Positions 49,805 to 58,530 of a DNA stretch of 64,000 nucleotides are shown in pieces. The DNA lies in NCBI GenBank assembly GCA_001580565.1, contig LRBF01000229.1, positions 62,001 to 126,000 on the forward strand. Reading direction: 5' to 3'. The notes below the pieces were generated by a model that did not search any database, had not been told where the DNA came from, and saw only the letters and a list, made by a program, of their open reading frames with translations. The stretch is from Caballeronia megalochromosomata. GTDB taxonomy: Bacteria > Pseudomonadota > Gammaproteobacteria > Burkholderiales > Burkholderiaceae. The first letter of the stretch is position 1. Each line of letters begins with the position of its first letter. The position numbers were made by a program, and so were the translations under genes.

Positions 49805-50971
49805 CGCGCTGGTGAGTGATCTCATCTCGGCAAAAAGGTCGGACTTGCCTTCGAAGCCGATGCCCGGAAGGTCCGGCATCGTGATGTGACCATTCTCCAC
49901 CTTGACGCCGTCAGGGAAGCCACCGTAGGGCTGGAACAGATCGGGATACGATTCGTTGCCGCCAAGCCCCAGACCCGCAGCGATGTTCAGCGACATCTGG
50001 TGGCCTCCGTGCGGAATGCAGCGGCTCGGCGACCAGCCATGCTGACGCAGCATGTCGAGCGTACGGAGATACTCCACCAGACCGTAGCTCAGTGCGCAGT
50101 CGAACTGGAGCCAGTCGCGATCGGGACGCATGCCGCCGTAACGGATGAGGTTGCGGGCGTCCTGCATCGAGAACAGGTCTTCGCCCGTCGCCATCGGCTT
50201 GTCGTAGTAGTTGCGCAGCGTGGCCTGCAGCTCGAAGTCGAGCGGGTCGCCCGGTTCCTCGTACCAGAACAGGTCGTATTGCGAAAGCGCCTTCGCATAT
50301 TTGATCGCCGTATCCAGGTCGAAACGGCCGTTCGCATCGACGGCGAGCTTCTGTCCGTCCTGAAGCACGCTCAGAATGGAATCGATGCGACGAAGATCTT
50401 CGTCGAGCGACGCACCGCCAATTTTCTTTTTCACGACCGTATAACCACGGTCGATGTAGCTGCGCATTTCGTCCTTCAGTTTCTCGTGATCTTGCCCGGG
50501 GTAGTAGTAGCCACCCGCTGCGTACACGAAAATCTTGCGATTCGGATTGCCGTCGCCGTAACGGTCGGCGAGCAACTGGAACAACGGCTTGCCTTCGATC
50601 TTGGCGACGGCATCCCACACCGCCATGTCGATCGTGCCGATGGCGACCGAGCGCTCGCCGTGGCCGCCGGGCTTTTCGTTCGTGAACATCGTCGCCCAGA
50701 TCTTGTGCGGGTCGAGATTGTTGCCGGTGTCGTCCACCAGTGCGGCCGGGTCCGCTTCGAGGATGCGGGGAATGAAACGCTCACGCATCAGCTTGCCCTG
50801 CCCATAGCGGCCATTGGAGTTGAAGCCATAACCGACGACCGGCTTGCCATCCCGAATGACGTCGGTCACGACCGCGACGAGGCTCAGCGTCATCTTGCTG
50901 AAGTCGATATAGGCGTTGCGGATCGGGGAACTGATAGGAATGGTCTTTTCGCGGATTTCAACGATTCTCAC
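49799..50971 (-). CDS. tarD: D(-)-tartrate dehydratase (enolase superfamily)
   Basis: 390 residues starting MRIVEIREKTIPISSPIRNAYIDFSKM, nearly as in Bradyrhizobium TarD. Catalytic residues align one position off: K183 in KKKIGG, metal ligands D212, E238 and E264, and the general acid/base H321 in CIPHGGH. The enzyme converts D-tartrate to oxaloacetate by Mg-assisted beta-elimination. It is divergent from the LysR regulator at 51093. The length (390) agrees with TarD. Confidence 0.92.
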   Translation of the reverse strand: MRIVEIREKTIPISSPIRNAYIDFSKMTLSLVAVVTDVIRDGKPVVGYGFNSNGRYGQGKLMRERFIPRILEADPAALVDDTGNNLDPHKIWATMFTNEKPGGHGERSVAIGTIDMAVWDAVAKIEGKPLFQLLADRYGDGNPNRKIFVYAAGGYYYPGQDHEKLKDEMRSYIDRGYTVVKKKIGGASLDEDLRRIDSILSVLQDGQKLAVDANGRFDLDTAIKYAKALSQYDLFWYEEPGDPLDFELQATLRNYYDKPMATGEDLFSMQDARNLIRYGGMRPDRDWLQFDCALSYGLVEYLRTLDMLRQHGWSPSRCIPHGGHQMSLNIAAGLGLGGNESYPDLFQPYGGFPDGVKVENGHITMPDLPGIGFEGKSDLFAEMRSLTSAL

Positions 50972-51082
50972 GGCACTGTCTCCTGAGTTTTCTGAAAGAA
51001 GGTCTTGCTGCGTGTCATTGCAATGTGGATGTAGCTTATCCGCAAAAGACGCTGCTACACTGCACTCACTTTCATTTCATTT

Positions 51083-51097
51083 TTCACTAAAAGTGAA
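51083..51097. promoter_or_regulatory. palindrome over the LysR gene start
   Basis: TTCACT-AAA-AGTGAA, 6+3+6, overlapping the GTG start of the LysR gene at 51093. It sits in the 120-bp divergent region with tarD and may be an autoregulatory or tarD control site. Confidence 0.35.
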
Positions 51098-52055
51098 TTC
51101 CGAGTCCGCTTCCGATTTCGAGTTTTTCATCCTCCTTGCGAAGCTGAAGAGCCTTTCCGGGGCGGCACGCGCACTCGACCTGTCTCCGCCTGCCGCGACG
51201 AAGCGGCTCGGCGTTATCGAGGGGCGGCTCGGCGCGCGTCTCGTCAACCGGACGACGCGCAGTGTCAGCCTCACGCCCGAGGGTGAAACGTACCTGCGAT
51301 ACGCGTCCCAGATCGTCGGGCAGGTGCGTGAGATGGAAGAGGCGATTTCCGGCGCGAAGCGCGACCCGCAAGGACTTCTGCGCATCAACGCGACACTCGG
51401 GTTCGGCAGGACGGCCATTGCGCCGCTGGTCTCGGAGTTCGCGAAGCGTTTCCCGAGCGTCGAGGTTCAGTTCGAAGTGACGGATCGCCCTGTCGACCTG
51501 GTCGAGGGCGCGTTCGACATGGCGATCAGGTTCGGCGAGTTGCCGGACAGTCGCCTGAGCGCACGGCGCATCATGAGCAACCGCCGCTTCCTGTGCGCGT
51601 CACCGAAGTATCTCGAGAAATACGGCACGCCGGAGCGCGTCGAGGATCTGGCTCAGCATCGGTGCATCATTCATCGCCAGAACGACGACGCGTACGGTGT
51701 GTGGCGCTATATCGTCAACGATCACACCGAGGCCATCAAGGTCAAAGGGGCGCTGTCGAGCAACGATGGCGACATCGTGCTTCGCTGGGCGCTCGAAGGC
51801 CACGGGATTCTGATTCGTTCCGAATGGGACCTGGCGAAGTATTTGCAGAGTGGACGGCTCAGTCTCGTGCTGCCGAACACCGTGCTTCCTTCCGCGGACC
51901 TGTTCGTCTATTACCCTCGGCAGCGGAATCAGACAGCCCGCGCCCGTGCGTTCATAGATTTCCTGGTCAACCGGTTCCAGGCGCCATTCACGCCGGTCGA
52001 CGCGGGCGCCGAGGTCCGCGACAAGAGGAAGCGCAGTGCAAAGAGAAGCACCTGA
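51093..52055 (+). CDS. LysR-family regulator of tarD
   Basis: 320 residues from GTG 51093; the frame is open further upstream but that part lies over the promoter region. The winged helix is SDFEFFILLAKLKSLSGAARALDLSPPAATKRLGVIEG and the TRSVSLTPEG wing follows. The substrate-binding domain starts near LLRINATLGFGRTAI. Divergence from tarD suggests it controls tartrate degradation. Confidence 0.85.
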   Translation: MNSESASDFEFFILLAKLKSLSGAARALDLSPPAATKRLGVIEGRLGARLVNRTTRSVSLTPEGETYLRYASQIVGQVREMEEAISGAKRDPQGLLRINATLGFGRTAIAPLVSEFAKRFPSVEVQFEVTDRPVDLVEGAFDMAIRFGELPDSRLSARRIMSNRRFLCASPKYLEKYGTPERVEDLAQHRCIIHRQNDDAYGVWRYIVNDHTEAIKVKGALSSNDGDIVLRWALEGHGILIRSEWDLAKYLQSGRLSLVLPNTVLPSADLFVYYPRQRNQTARARAFIDFLVNRFQAPFTPVDAGAEVRDKRKRSAKRST

Positions 52056-52084
52056 ACCCGCGTCCGTGGCGGCGAAAGAAGTGC

Positions 52085-52717
52085 CTACCTGGCGTCGTTG
52101 TACACCGTCGCGCGTGACACGCCCAAATGCTGCGCGACCGTCTCCATCGAGCGACGCAATTCCAGAAACCCTTCTTCTTTCAGCGCCTGCATCAGCGCTC
52201 TGCGCTGGTCCGTGCGGAGCGCCTGCGGCGTGGTCGCGAGGCTGATCGCAAATTTGTCGATCCGCTCGCGAAGCGATTTTGCGTTCGACGGATCAAGCGT
52301 CTCCTTGATGACATCGTCCTTTGACATCGAGAACTGCTCCAGCAACGTCGCGATGCTGCGAAAGAGCGTCACGTCGACATTCAGGCAGAGCGCGGCGAAA
52401 TAGTGCCCCTCCGAATCCTTGATCCCGATGGAAGTGCTCTTGGCCTGACGCCCATCCGCGAATCGATTCGCGTAGTTCGCGAGCACTTGAGGATAGTCGT
52501 CGTCCCCGAGGCGCGCGAGGCCGAGTTCGGTCGCCGGATCGCCGACGCTGCGCCCCGAGAGATTGTTGTGAATCGCGAGAATGGCGTTCTTCGGCGTGCG
52601 AAGGTCGTGGACCACGACTTCCGTAAAAGGCGCCAGCGTTTCGCCGAGCCCTGCTGCGATCTGCCTGACCTGCTCGAGGATTGCCTGCTGCTCGCTGGTG
52701 TGTTTCCGTTTTGCCAT
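52085..52717 (-). CDS. YheO/DauR-type regulator (PAS plus HTH)
   Basis: 210 residues from ATG 52717. The YheO-like PAS domain shows EVVVHDLRTPKNAILAIHNNLSGRSVGDP; the C-terminal HTH_22 domain ends RRSMETVAQHLGVSRATVYNDAR. Related DauR proteins repress D-amino-acid catabolic genes. It is divergent from the hydroxyaspartate-type ammonia-lyase at 52847, so it probably controls that gene. Confidence 0.85.
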   Translation of the reverse strand: MAKRKHTSEQQAILEQVRQIAAGLGETLAPFTEVVVHDLRTPKNAILAIHNNLSGRSVGDPATELGLARLGDDDYPQVLANYANRFADGRQAKSTSIGIKDSEGHYFAALCLNVDVTLFRSIATLLEQFSMSKDDVIKETLDPSNAKSLRERIDKFAISLATTPQALRTDQRRALMQALKEEGFLELRRSMETVAQHLGVSRATVYNDAR

Positions 52718-52846
52718 CTTGGACGATTCATCGAAATTTGGCGTTATTGTACAGCGCGTGGTGCACGCAGGCCCGATCTTGACGTTTTGTACAAAACTAG
52801 ACATACTTTCATAAAAACTCGGCCATTTTCTCCCTGGAGCACGACC

Positions 52847-53842
52847 ATGCCGGCAGATGCGCAGCGCCCTCCTCTCGACCCGGACACACTCCCTTCCTAT
52901 GCCGACGTCGAAGCCGCCGCCTCCCGCATCGCGGGCGTGGCGCATCGTACGCCGGTACAAACCTCGCGAACGCTGAACGACATGACCGGCGCCGAAGTTT
53001 TCTTCAAGTGTGAAAACTTCCAGCGCATGGGCGCGTTCAAGTTTCGCGGTGCATTCAATGCGCTCTCGAAGTTTTCGCCCGCGCAGAGAAAGGCTGGCGT
53101 GGTCGCGTTTTCGTCCGGCAATCATGCTCAGGGGATTGCCCTTTCCGCGCAGATTCTCGGCATTCCCGCCACCATCGTGATGCCGCACGACGCCCCCGCA
53201 ACCAAGGTCGCTGCAACGAAGGGATATGGCGCGACTGTCGTTTCGTTCGACCGTTACACCGAAGACCGTGAAGCCATCGGCCGCCGGCTTGCCGAAGAGA
53301 AGGGGCTCACGTTGATTCCCCCGTACGATCACCCCGACATCCTGTCCGGACAGGGCACCGCAGCGAAGGAACTGTTCGAGGAAGTGGGCGCGCTGGATTT
53401 TCTGTTCGTGCCCCTGGGCGGAGGCGGCCTTCTGTCCGGCACCGCGCTCTCGACTCGCGCGCTCGCGCCGCAGTGTGTGCTGTACGGTGTCGAACCAGAG
53501 GCGGGCAACGACGGGCAGCAGTCATTCAAGCGCGGCGAAATCGTGCATATCGACACGCCGAAGACCATCGCGGACGGCGCGCAGACCCAGCATCTCGGCA
53601 ACTACACGTTCGGCATCATCAGGCGCGACGTGGATGACATCCTCACTGCCTCAGATGCGGATCTGGTGGATGCAATGAAGTTTTTCGCCTCCCGCATGAA
53701 GATGATCGTGGAACCAACGGGATGCCTCGGACTGGCTGCCGCGCTCAAACTGAAGGCGTCTGTCAAAGGGAAGCGCGTCGGTGTCATCGTCAGTGGCGGC
53801 AATGTCGACCTGGCGCGGTTCTGTTCTCTGACGGCGGCATAG
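52847..53842 (+). CDS. threonine/3-hydroxyaspartate ammonia-lyase, PLP-dependent
   Basis: 331 residues. The PLP lysine is K65 in GAFKFRGA, the phosphate-binding loop GGGGLLSG is near 188 and SSGNHAQG is at about 88-95. The short form without an ACT domain matches serine racemase/threo-3-hydroxyaspartate ammonia-lyase rather than biosynthetic IlvA. Next to tarD and a YheO-type regulator, 3-hydroxyaspartate (giving oxaloacetate and ammonia) is a reasonable substrate; threonine or serine are alternatives. Confidence 0.85.
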   Translation: MPADAQRPPLDPDTLPSYADVEAAASRIAGVAHRTPVQTSRTLNDMTGAEVFFKCENFQRMGAFKFRGAFNALSKFSPAQRKAGVVAFSSGNHAQGIALSAQILGIPATIVMPHDAPATKVAATKGYGATVVSFDRYTEDREAIGRRLAEEKGLTLIPPYDHPDILSGQGTAAKELFEEVGALDFLFVPLGGGGLLSGTALSTRALAPQCVLYGVEPEAGNDGQQSFKRGEIVHIDTPKTIADGAQTQHLGNYTFGIIRRDVDDILTASDADLVDAMKFFASRMKMIVEPTGCLGLAAALKLKASVKGKRVGVIVSGGNVDLARFCSLTAA

Positions 53843-53847
53843 ACATC

Positions 53848-54324
53848 ATGCCGACCGTATTCGAAACGCTGACAGCGTTGCTCGAACGCGAAAGAGCCCG
53901 ATACCGCGTCGTCGAGCATCCCGCCGAGGGGCGGTGCGACCTGGTCGCGGCCATGCGCGGAACGGCGCCGGGACAAGGCGCGAAGGCCATGCTCTGCAAG
54001 AGCAAAGCCGACGACCAGGCGCTCGTCCTCGCCATCCTTCCCGGCGACAAGAAGCTGGATTTCCGGAAAGTCGCGGCGGCGGCGGGCATCAGGAAGGCGA
54101 CACTCGCGTCACCCGATGAAGCGCAGCGCGAGACGGGATGCGCCATTGGCGCGATTCCTCCCTTCTCGCTCTCGCCGTCCATCAAGCTGATCGTCGATCC
54201 GAACCTCGTCGAAAACTTCGAAGAGATTGCCTTCAATGCCGGCCGTCTCGACAGGTCGATGATTCTGGATTCGGCCGACTACTTGCGAATTGCCAGGCCG
54301 CTTCTTCATTCACTCTGCGCCTGA
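53848..54324 (+). CDS. YbaK/EbsC-family aminoacyl-tRNA deacylase-like protein
   Basis: 158 residues. GAKAMLCKSKADDQALVLAILPGDKKLDFRKV and the later CAIGAIPPFSL (the GxxxP loop) mark the YbaK/ProX editing fold. These free-standing domains remove mischarged amino acids from tRNA. It begins 6 bp after the ammonia-lyase stop, so it is co-transcribed; a role protecting translation from hydroxyaspartate or related amino acids is an attractive inference. Confidence 0.85.
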   Translation: MPTVFETLTALLERERARYRVVEHPAEGRCDLVAAMRGTAPGQGAKAMLCKSKADDQALVLAILPGDKKLDFRKVAAAAGIRKATLASPDEAQRETGCAIGAIPPFSLSPSIKLIVDPNLVENFEEIAFNAGRLDRSMILDSADYLRIARPLLHSLCA

Positions 54325-54351
54325 GCAGCGCCGCGCCGCGCCGCGTTAGAG

Positions 54352-55692
54352 TCAACGCACGAGGCAAGGCTTCTTGTTGTCGAACTTCCAGTTCGGGATC
54401 AGATACTGCATCGCGACGCCGTCATCGCGCGCGCCGAGGCCGTGCTGCTGATACAGCGCGTGCGCCTTCTCCACTTCGTCCATATCCAGCTCGACGCCCA
54501 GCCCCGGCACTTCCGGCACCTTCACCTTGCCACCGACGATCTGCAGCGGATCGCGCGTGAGACGCTGGCCGTCCTGCCAGATCCAGTGCGTGTCGATCGC
54601 CGTGATCTTGCCCGGCGCGGCGGCGGCGACGTGCGTGAACATCGCGAGCGACACATCGAAGTGATTGTTCGAGTGCGAGCCCCACGTGAGGCCCCAGTCG
54701 TTGCACATCTGCGCGACGCGCACCGAGCCCTGCATTGTCCAGAAATGCGGATCGGCGAGCGGGATGTCGACCGATTGCAACTGGATCGCGTGGCCCATCT
54801 GACGCCAGTCGGTCGCGATCATGTTGGTCGCCGTCGGCAGGCCGGTCGCGCGACGGAATTCCGCCATCACTTCGCGGCCCGAATAGCCGTTTTCCGCGCC
54901 GCACGGATCTTCCGCGTAGGCGAGTACGTCGTGCTTGTCGCGGCACAGGCGGATCGCTTCGGCGAGCGACCACGCGCCGTTCGGATCGAGCGTCACGCGC
55001 GCTTCGGGGAAGCGTTCCGCGAGCGCGGTCGCGGCTTCCATTTCCGCGTCGCCGGCGAGCACGCCGCCCTTCAGCTTGAAGTCGTTGAAGCCGTAGCGCG
55101 CCTGCGCCGCTTCCGCGAGACGCACGACCGCTTCGGGCGTCAGCGCGACTTCGGTGCGCAGGCGTTCCCAGTCGTCGCGGCCATCCGCGCCGGACGTGTA
55201 TTGCAGATCCGTCTTGTTGCGATCGCCCACGTAGAACAGATAGCCGAGCATTTCCACTTCATCGCGCTGCTGCCCTTCGCCGAGCAGCGCCGCGACCGGC
55301 ACGCCCAGATGCTGGCCGAGCAGGTCGAGCAGCGCGGCTTCGAGCGCCGTCACCGCGTGAATGGTCGTGCGCAGATCGAAGGTCTGCAGGCCGCGGCCGC
55401 CCGCGTCGCGATCGGCGAACCGCGTGCGCACCTTGTTGAGCACCGCCTGCATGTTGCCGATCGATTGCCCGACGACGATCGCGCGCGCATCGTCGATCGT
55501 CTTGCGGATGGCCTCGCCGCCCGGCACTTCGCCGACGCCCCGGTTGCCCGCGCTGTCCGTGAGGATCACGATATTGCGAGTGAAGAACGGGCCATGCGCG
55601 CCGGAGAGATTCATGAGCATGCTGTCGCGGCCGGCGACCGGCACGACGCGCAGTTCGGTGACTTTCGGGGTGGAATCGGGTTTCGTGGACAT
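54352..55692 (-). CDS. gudD: glucarate dehydratase
   Basis: 446 residues. It shows [15 protein letters not shown], the KLKGG base Lys, LDPNGAW and AEDPC metal ligands, ATNMIATDW and [13 protein letters not shown] with the catalytic His, all in GudD order. It converts D-glucarate (and idarate) to 5-keto-4-deoxyglucarate. It follows the glucarate transporter on the same strand (64 bp) and is very likely in one operon, controlled by the LacI operator at 57240. Confidence 0.93.
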   Translation of the reverse strand: MSTKPDSTPKVTELRVVPVAGRDSMLMNLSGAHGPFFTRNIVILTDSAGNRGVGEVPGGEAIRKTIDDARAIVVGQSIGNMQAVLNKVRTRFADRDAGGRGLQTFDLRTTIHAVTALEAALLDLLGQHLGVPVAALLGEGQQRDEVEMLGYLFYVGDRNKTDLQYTSGADGRDDWERLRTEVALTPEAVVRLAEAAQARYGFNDFKLKGGVLAGDAEMEAATALAERFPEARVTLDPNGAWSLAEAIRLCRDKHDVLAYAEDPCGAENGYSGREVMAEFRRATGLPTATNMIATDWRQMGHAIQLQSVDIPLADPHFWTMQGSVRVAQMCNDWGLTWGSHSNNHFDVSLAMFTHVAAAAPGKITAIDTHWIWQDGQRLTRDPLQIVGGKVKVPEVPGLGVELDMDEVEKAHALYQQHGLGARDDGVAMQYLIPNWKFDNKKPCLVR

Positions 55693-55756
55693 GAGCGTGA
55701 TCCTGTGAGTTGATGAGGGACGTAGAGCGAATGCGAGCTCGCCATGTTCATTGAAG

Positions 55757-57196
55757 TCAGGCAGCGCGCTTCTTGAGTTCGAAGCGCTGAATCTTGCCGA
55801 CGACGAACAGATAACAGACGATCGCGATCAACGCGTTCGCGCTGACGAACACGAGCGCCGCTGCGAACGATCCCGTGCCCTGCACGAGATAGCCGATGAC
55901 GATCGGCGTCGTGATGCCCGCCGTGTTGCCGAAGGTGTTGAAGAGCGCCGCGCACAGGCCGCTCGCTTCCTTCGGCGCGGTATCCGATACGACCGCCCAG
56001 CCGAGCGCGCCGATGCCCTTGCCGAAGAACGCCGCCGCCATGATGCCGACGACGAGCCACTGGTTATCGACGTAATTGCACGCGATCATGCAGGTGGAAA
56101 GCAACAGGCCGACGACGATCGGCACCTTGCGCGCGGTCGACGTCGAGAAGCCACGCTTCATCATGCGATCCGACACGACGCCGCCGAGCACGCCGCCGAG
56201 AAAACCCGCGATCGCGGGAATCGACGCGACGAACCCCGCCTTGAGAATCGACATGTGGCGTTCCTGCACGAGGTAGATCGGGAACCACGTCAGGAAGAAG
56301 TAGGTGAGCGTCGTGATGCAGTACTGCGCGATGAACACGCCGAGCATCATGCGGCTCTTGAGCAGTTGCGCGAAGACGGCGCGGCCGTGGGTGCTTGTGT
56401 CCTTCGCGTGCGCCTGCGCCGCGCGCCGTTCCTTCGCGAGCTGCTTGTCTTCGAGATCGACCATCGCGCCGTTGTCGGCGATATAGCGCACTTCGGCGTC
56501 GTTGGCGAGCGGATGCTGGCGCGGCGCATAGATCGTCTTGAGCCAGATGCCGGTGATGACCACGCCGAGCGCACCCATCGCGAAGTACACGTTGGGCCAG
56601 CCGTATTCGTGCGTGATCCAGCCCATGATCGGCGTGAACAGCACGGCGGCGAAATATTGCGACGAGTTGAAGATCGCCGATGCCGTGCCGCGTTCCGCCG
56701 TCGGGAACCAGGTGGCGGTCAGGCGCGAGTTGCCGGGAAACGCGGGCGCCTCGGCCGCGCCGACCAGAAAGCGCAGCGCAAAGAGCGTGACGATCGCGAT
56801 CCCCACGGGCAGCGAGGCGACGAAGCCCTGCAGCGCCGTGAGCACCGACCAGAAGAAGATGCTGCACGCATAGACGCGCTTGGAGCCGAAGCGGTCGAGC
56901 AGCCAGCCGCCCGGAATCTGCGCGATCACATACGCCCACGCGAACGACGAGAAGATGTAGCCCATCGCGACCGGTGAAACGCCCAGCGAGTGCTGGATCG
57001 ATGAGCCGGTGATGGACAGCGTCGCACGGTCGGCGTAATTGACCGTCGTCACGAGAAAGAGCATGAAAACGATGAGAAACCGCGCCCGGCTGCGCCCCGC
57101 GTAACCGCCTGCGATGCCGTCCGGCGTCGCCGCCATGCTGCCAGGCCCATTCTTCTGAGCAATCGCCTCCCGGGCCCGCTGCACGCCGTTCTCCAT
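55757..57196 (-). CDS. gudP: glucarate transporter (MFS, ACS family)
   Basis: 479 residues from Met 57196, which has GGAG 6 bp upstream; ATG 57226 would add 10 residues. The first helices contain [13 protein letters not shown], and [14 protein letters not shown] is MFS motif A, both typical of GudP/GarP. The central loop (210-255) is charged and C-terminal helices are complete. It imports D-glucarate/galactarate by proton symport. It is divergent from the LacI gene, with the operator between them. Confidence 0.9.
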   Translation of the reverse strand: MENGVQRAREAIAQKNGPGSMAATPDGIAGGYAGRSRARFLIVFMLFLVTTVNYADRATLSITGSSIQHSLGVSPVAMGYIFSSFAWAYVIAQIPGGWLLDRFGSKRVYACSIFFWSVLTALQGFVASLPVGIAIVTLFALRFLVGAAEAPAFPGNSRLTATWFPTAERGTASAIFNSSQYFAAVLFTPIMGWITHEYGWPNVYFAMGALGVVITGIWLKTIYAPRQHPLANDAEVRYIADNGAMVDLEDKQLAKERRAAQAHAKDTSTHGRAVFAQLLKSRMMLGVFIAQYCITTLTYFFLTWFPIYLVQERHMSILKAGFVASIPAIAGFLGGVLGGVVSDRMMKRGFSTSTARKVPIVVGLLLSTCMIACNYVDNQWLVVGIMAAAFFGKGIGALGWAVVSDTAPKEASGLCAALFNTFGNTAGITTPIVIGYLVQGTGSFAAALVFVSANALIAIVCYLFVVGKIQRFELKKRAA

Positions 57197-57239
57197 CATC
57201 GTCTCCGTGGTTGTGTGATGTCCCATGGCTTCGCAGCTT

Positions 57240-57255
57240 ATGTTAGCGCAAACAT
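57240..57255. promoter_or_regulatory. LacI-type operator upstream of gudP
   Basis: ATGTTAGC|GCAAACAT, a 16-bp near-perfect palindrome with central CG and one mismatch, the typical shape for GntR/GalR-type LacI repressors. It is 14-44 bp before gudP and 108 bp before the divergent lacI-type gene. Confidence 0.7.
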
Positions 57256-57363
57256 TCAGTGAATTCGGGTTTTCCCGCGACGAATTGATACGATGTCATA
57301 TATCACTGCATCGCTTATGACTTGCTGACCGTATCGATAAAATGGACACAAAATGGAGTCGAA

Positions 57364-58401
57364 ATGGATGAGCGCTACACGCCGCCCGCGAGCCGGTCGA
57401 ATCAGACGAACGAGAGCGTGACGCTCGAAGATGTCGCACGCCTCGCCGGCGTCACGGCGATGACCGTATCGCGCACGCTGAAGCGGCCCGAGCTGGTGCG
57501 CGAAGAGACGCGGCAGCGCGTGCTGGATGCCGTGCGCGCGACCGGCTATGTGCCGAACATGCTGGCGGGCGCGCTGGCGACGAACAAGAGTCATCTCGTC
57601 GCCCTGCTGCTGCCCACGATCGCGACGTCCATCTTCACGGACATGGTGCAAGCGATGATGTCGACGCTCGCCGCGTCCGGCTATCAGACGCTGCTCGGCC
57701 TGACCGACTACCTGCGTGAACGCGAAGAACAGCTCGTCGAGACCTTGCTCGGCCGCCGGCCCGACGCGATCGTGCTGACCGGCACCGATCATTCGCAGGT
57801 CACGCGCGAGCGCTTGCTGAAAACGAACGTGCCGATCGTGGAGATATGGGATCTGACCGACGACCCTATCGACATGCTGATCGGTTTCTCGCACGAAGCC
57901 GTGGGCAGCGCGGTTGCGCGTCATCTGCTGGAGAAGGACTATCGGCGCTTCGCCGTCTTGTCCGCCGACGATCCACGCGGCTTGCGCCGCAGCCGGAGCG
58001 TCATCGAGGAGTTGAAGCGGCACGGCGTGGACGATGTGCCGATGCACGTGCTTCCCGCGCCCGCCACGCTGCAAACCGGGCGCGAAGGCTTCGTGCGCAT
58101 TCTGGAAGGCGAATTGCCCGATGTGATCGTGTGCAGCACCGACACGCTTGCGCAAGGCATTCTCGCGGAAGCGGCGAAGCGCGGCATGCGCATTCCGCAG
58201 GACGTCGCGGTGATGGGCTTCGGCGACCTCAGCACCGCGGCGCATGTGCATCCGGCGTTGTCCACGGTCCGCATCGACGGGGCCGCCATCGGCCGGCTGG
58301 CTGCCGACGCGCTGTTGCGCCGCCTCGAGCAAAAACAGGCATCGACCACCGTCTTGCGACTCGATACGGGCTTCCAGATCATCGACAGAGAAAGCGCCTG
58401 A
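57364..58401 (+). CDS. LacI-family regulator
   Basis: 345 residues. The HTH is VTLEDVARLAGVTAMTVSRTLKRPELV (19-45), the hinge is ML..GALAT, and the periplasmic-binding-like domain runs from HLVALLLPTIATSIF onward. It is divergent from gudP-gudD and expected to repress them until glucarate or a derivative binds. A GCGCCTG/CAGGCGC stem after the stop (58394-58417) may help end transcription, but it has no T-run. Confidence 0.88.
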   Translation: MDERYTPPASRSNQTNESVTLEDVARLAGVTAMTVSRTLKRPELVREETRQRVLDAVRATGYVPNMLAGALATNKSHLVALLLPTIATSIFTDMVQAMMSTLAASGYQTLLGLTDYLREREEQLVETLLGRRPDAIVLTGTDHSQVTRERLLKTNVPIVEIWDLTDDPIDMLIGFSHEAVGSAVARHLLEKDYRRFAVLSADDPRGLRRSRSVIEELKRHGVDDVPMHVLPAPATLQTGREGFVRILEGELPDVIVCSTDTLAQGILAEAAKRGMRIPQDVAVMGFGDLSTAAHVHPALSTVRIDGAAIGRLAADALLRRLEQKQASTTVLRLDTGFQIIDRESA

Positions 58402-58462
58402 CGCCACGGACAGGCGCGAACTCCCCTCACAGGATCAGGGTAAACAACCATCGCCGAAGCGC

Positions 58463-58491
58463 TTTCAAATAGTTGGTGTACGGAGTATATT
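58463..58491 (+). promoter_or_regulatory. promoter of mobA
   Basis: TTTCAA, a 17-bp spacer and TATATT (58486-58491; 5/6 match). A TTGG/CCAA dyad (58474-58496) overlaps it and may bind the MarR regulator. Confidence 0.4.
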
Positions 58492-58530
58492 TCCAATCAC
58501 ACTGACATGCTGAGGAATGGAGAAGACAAC

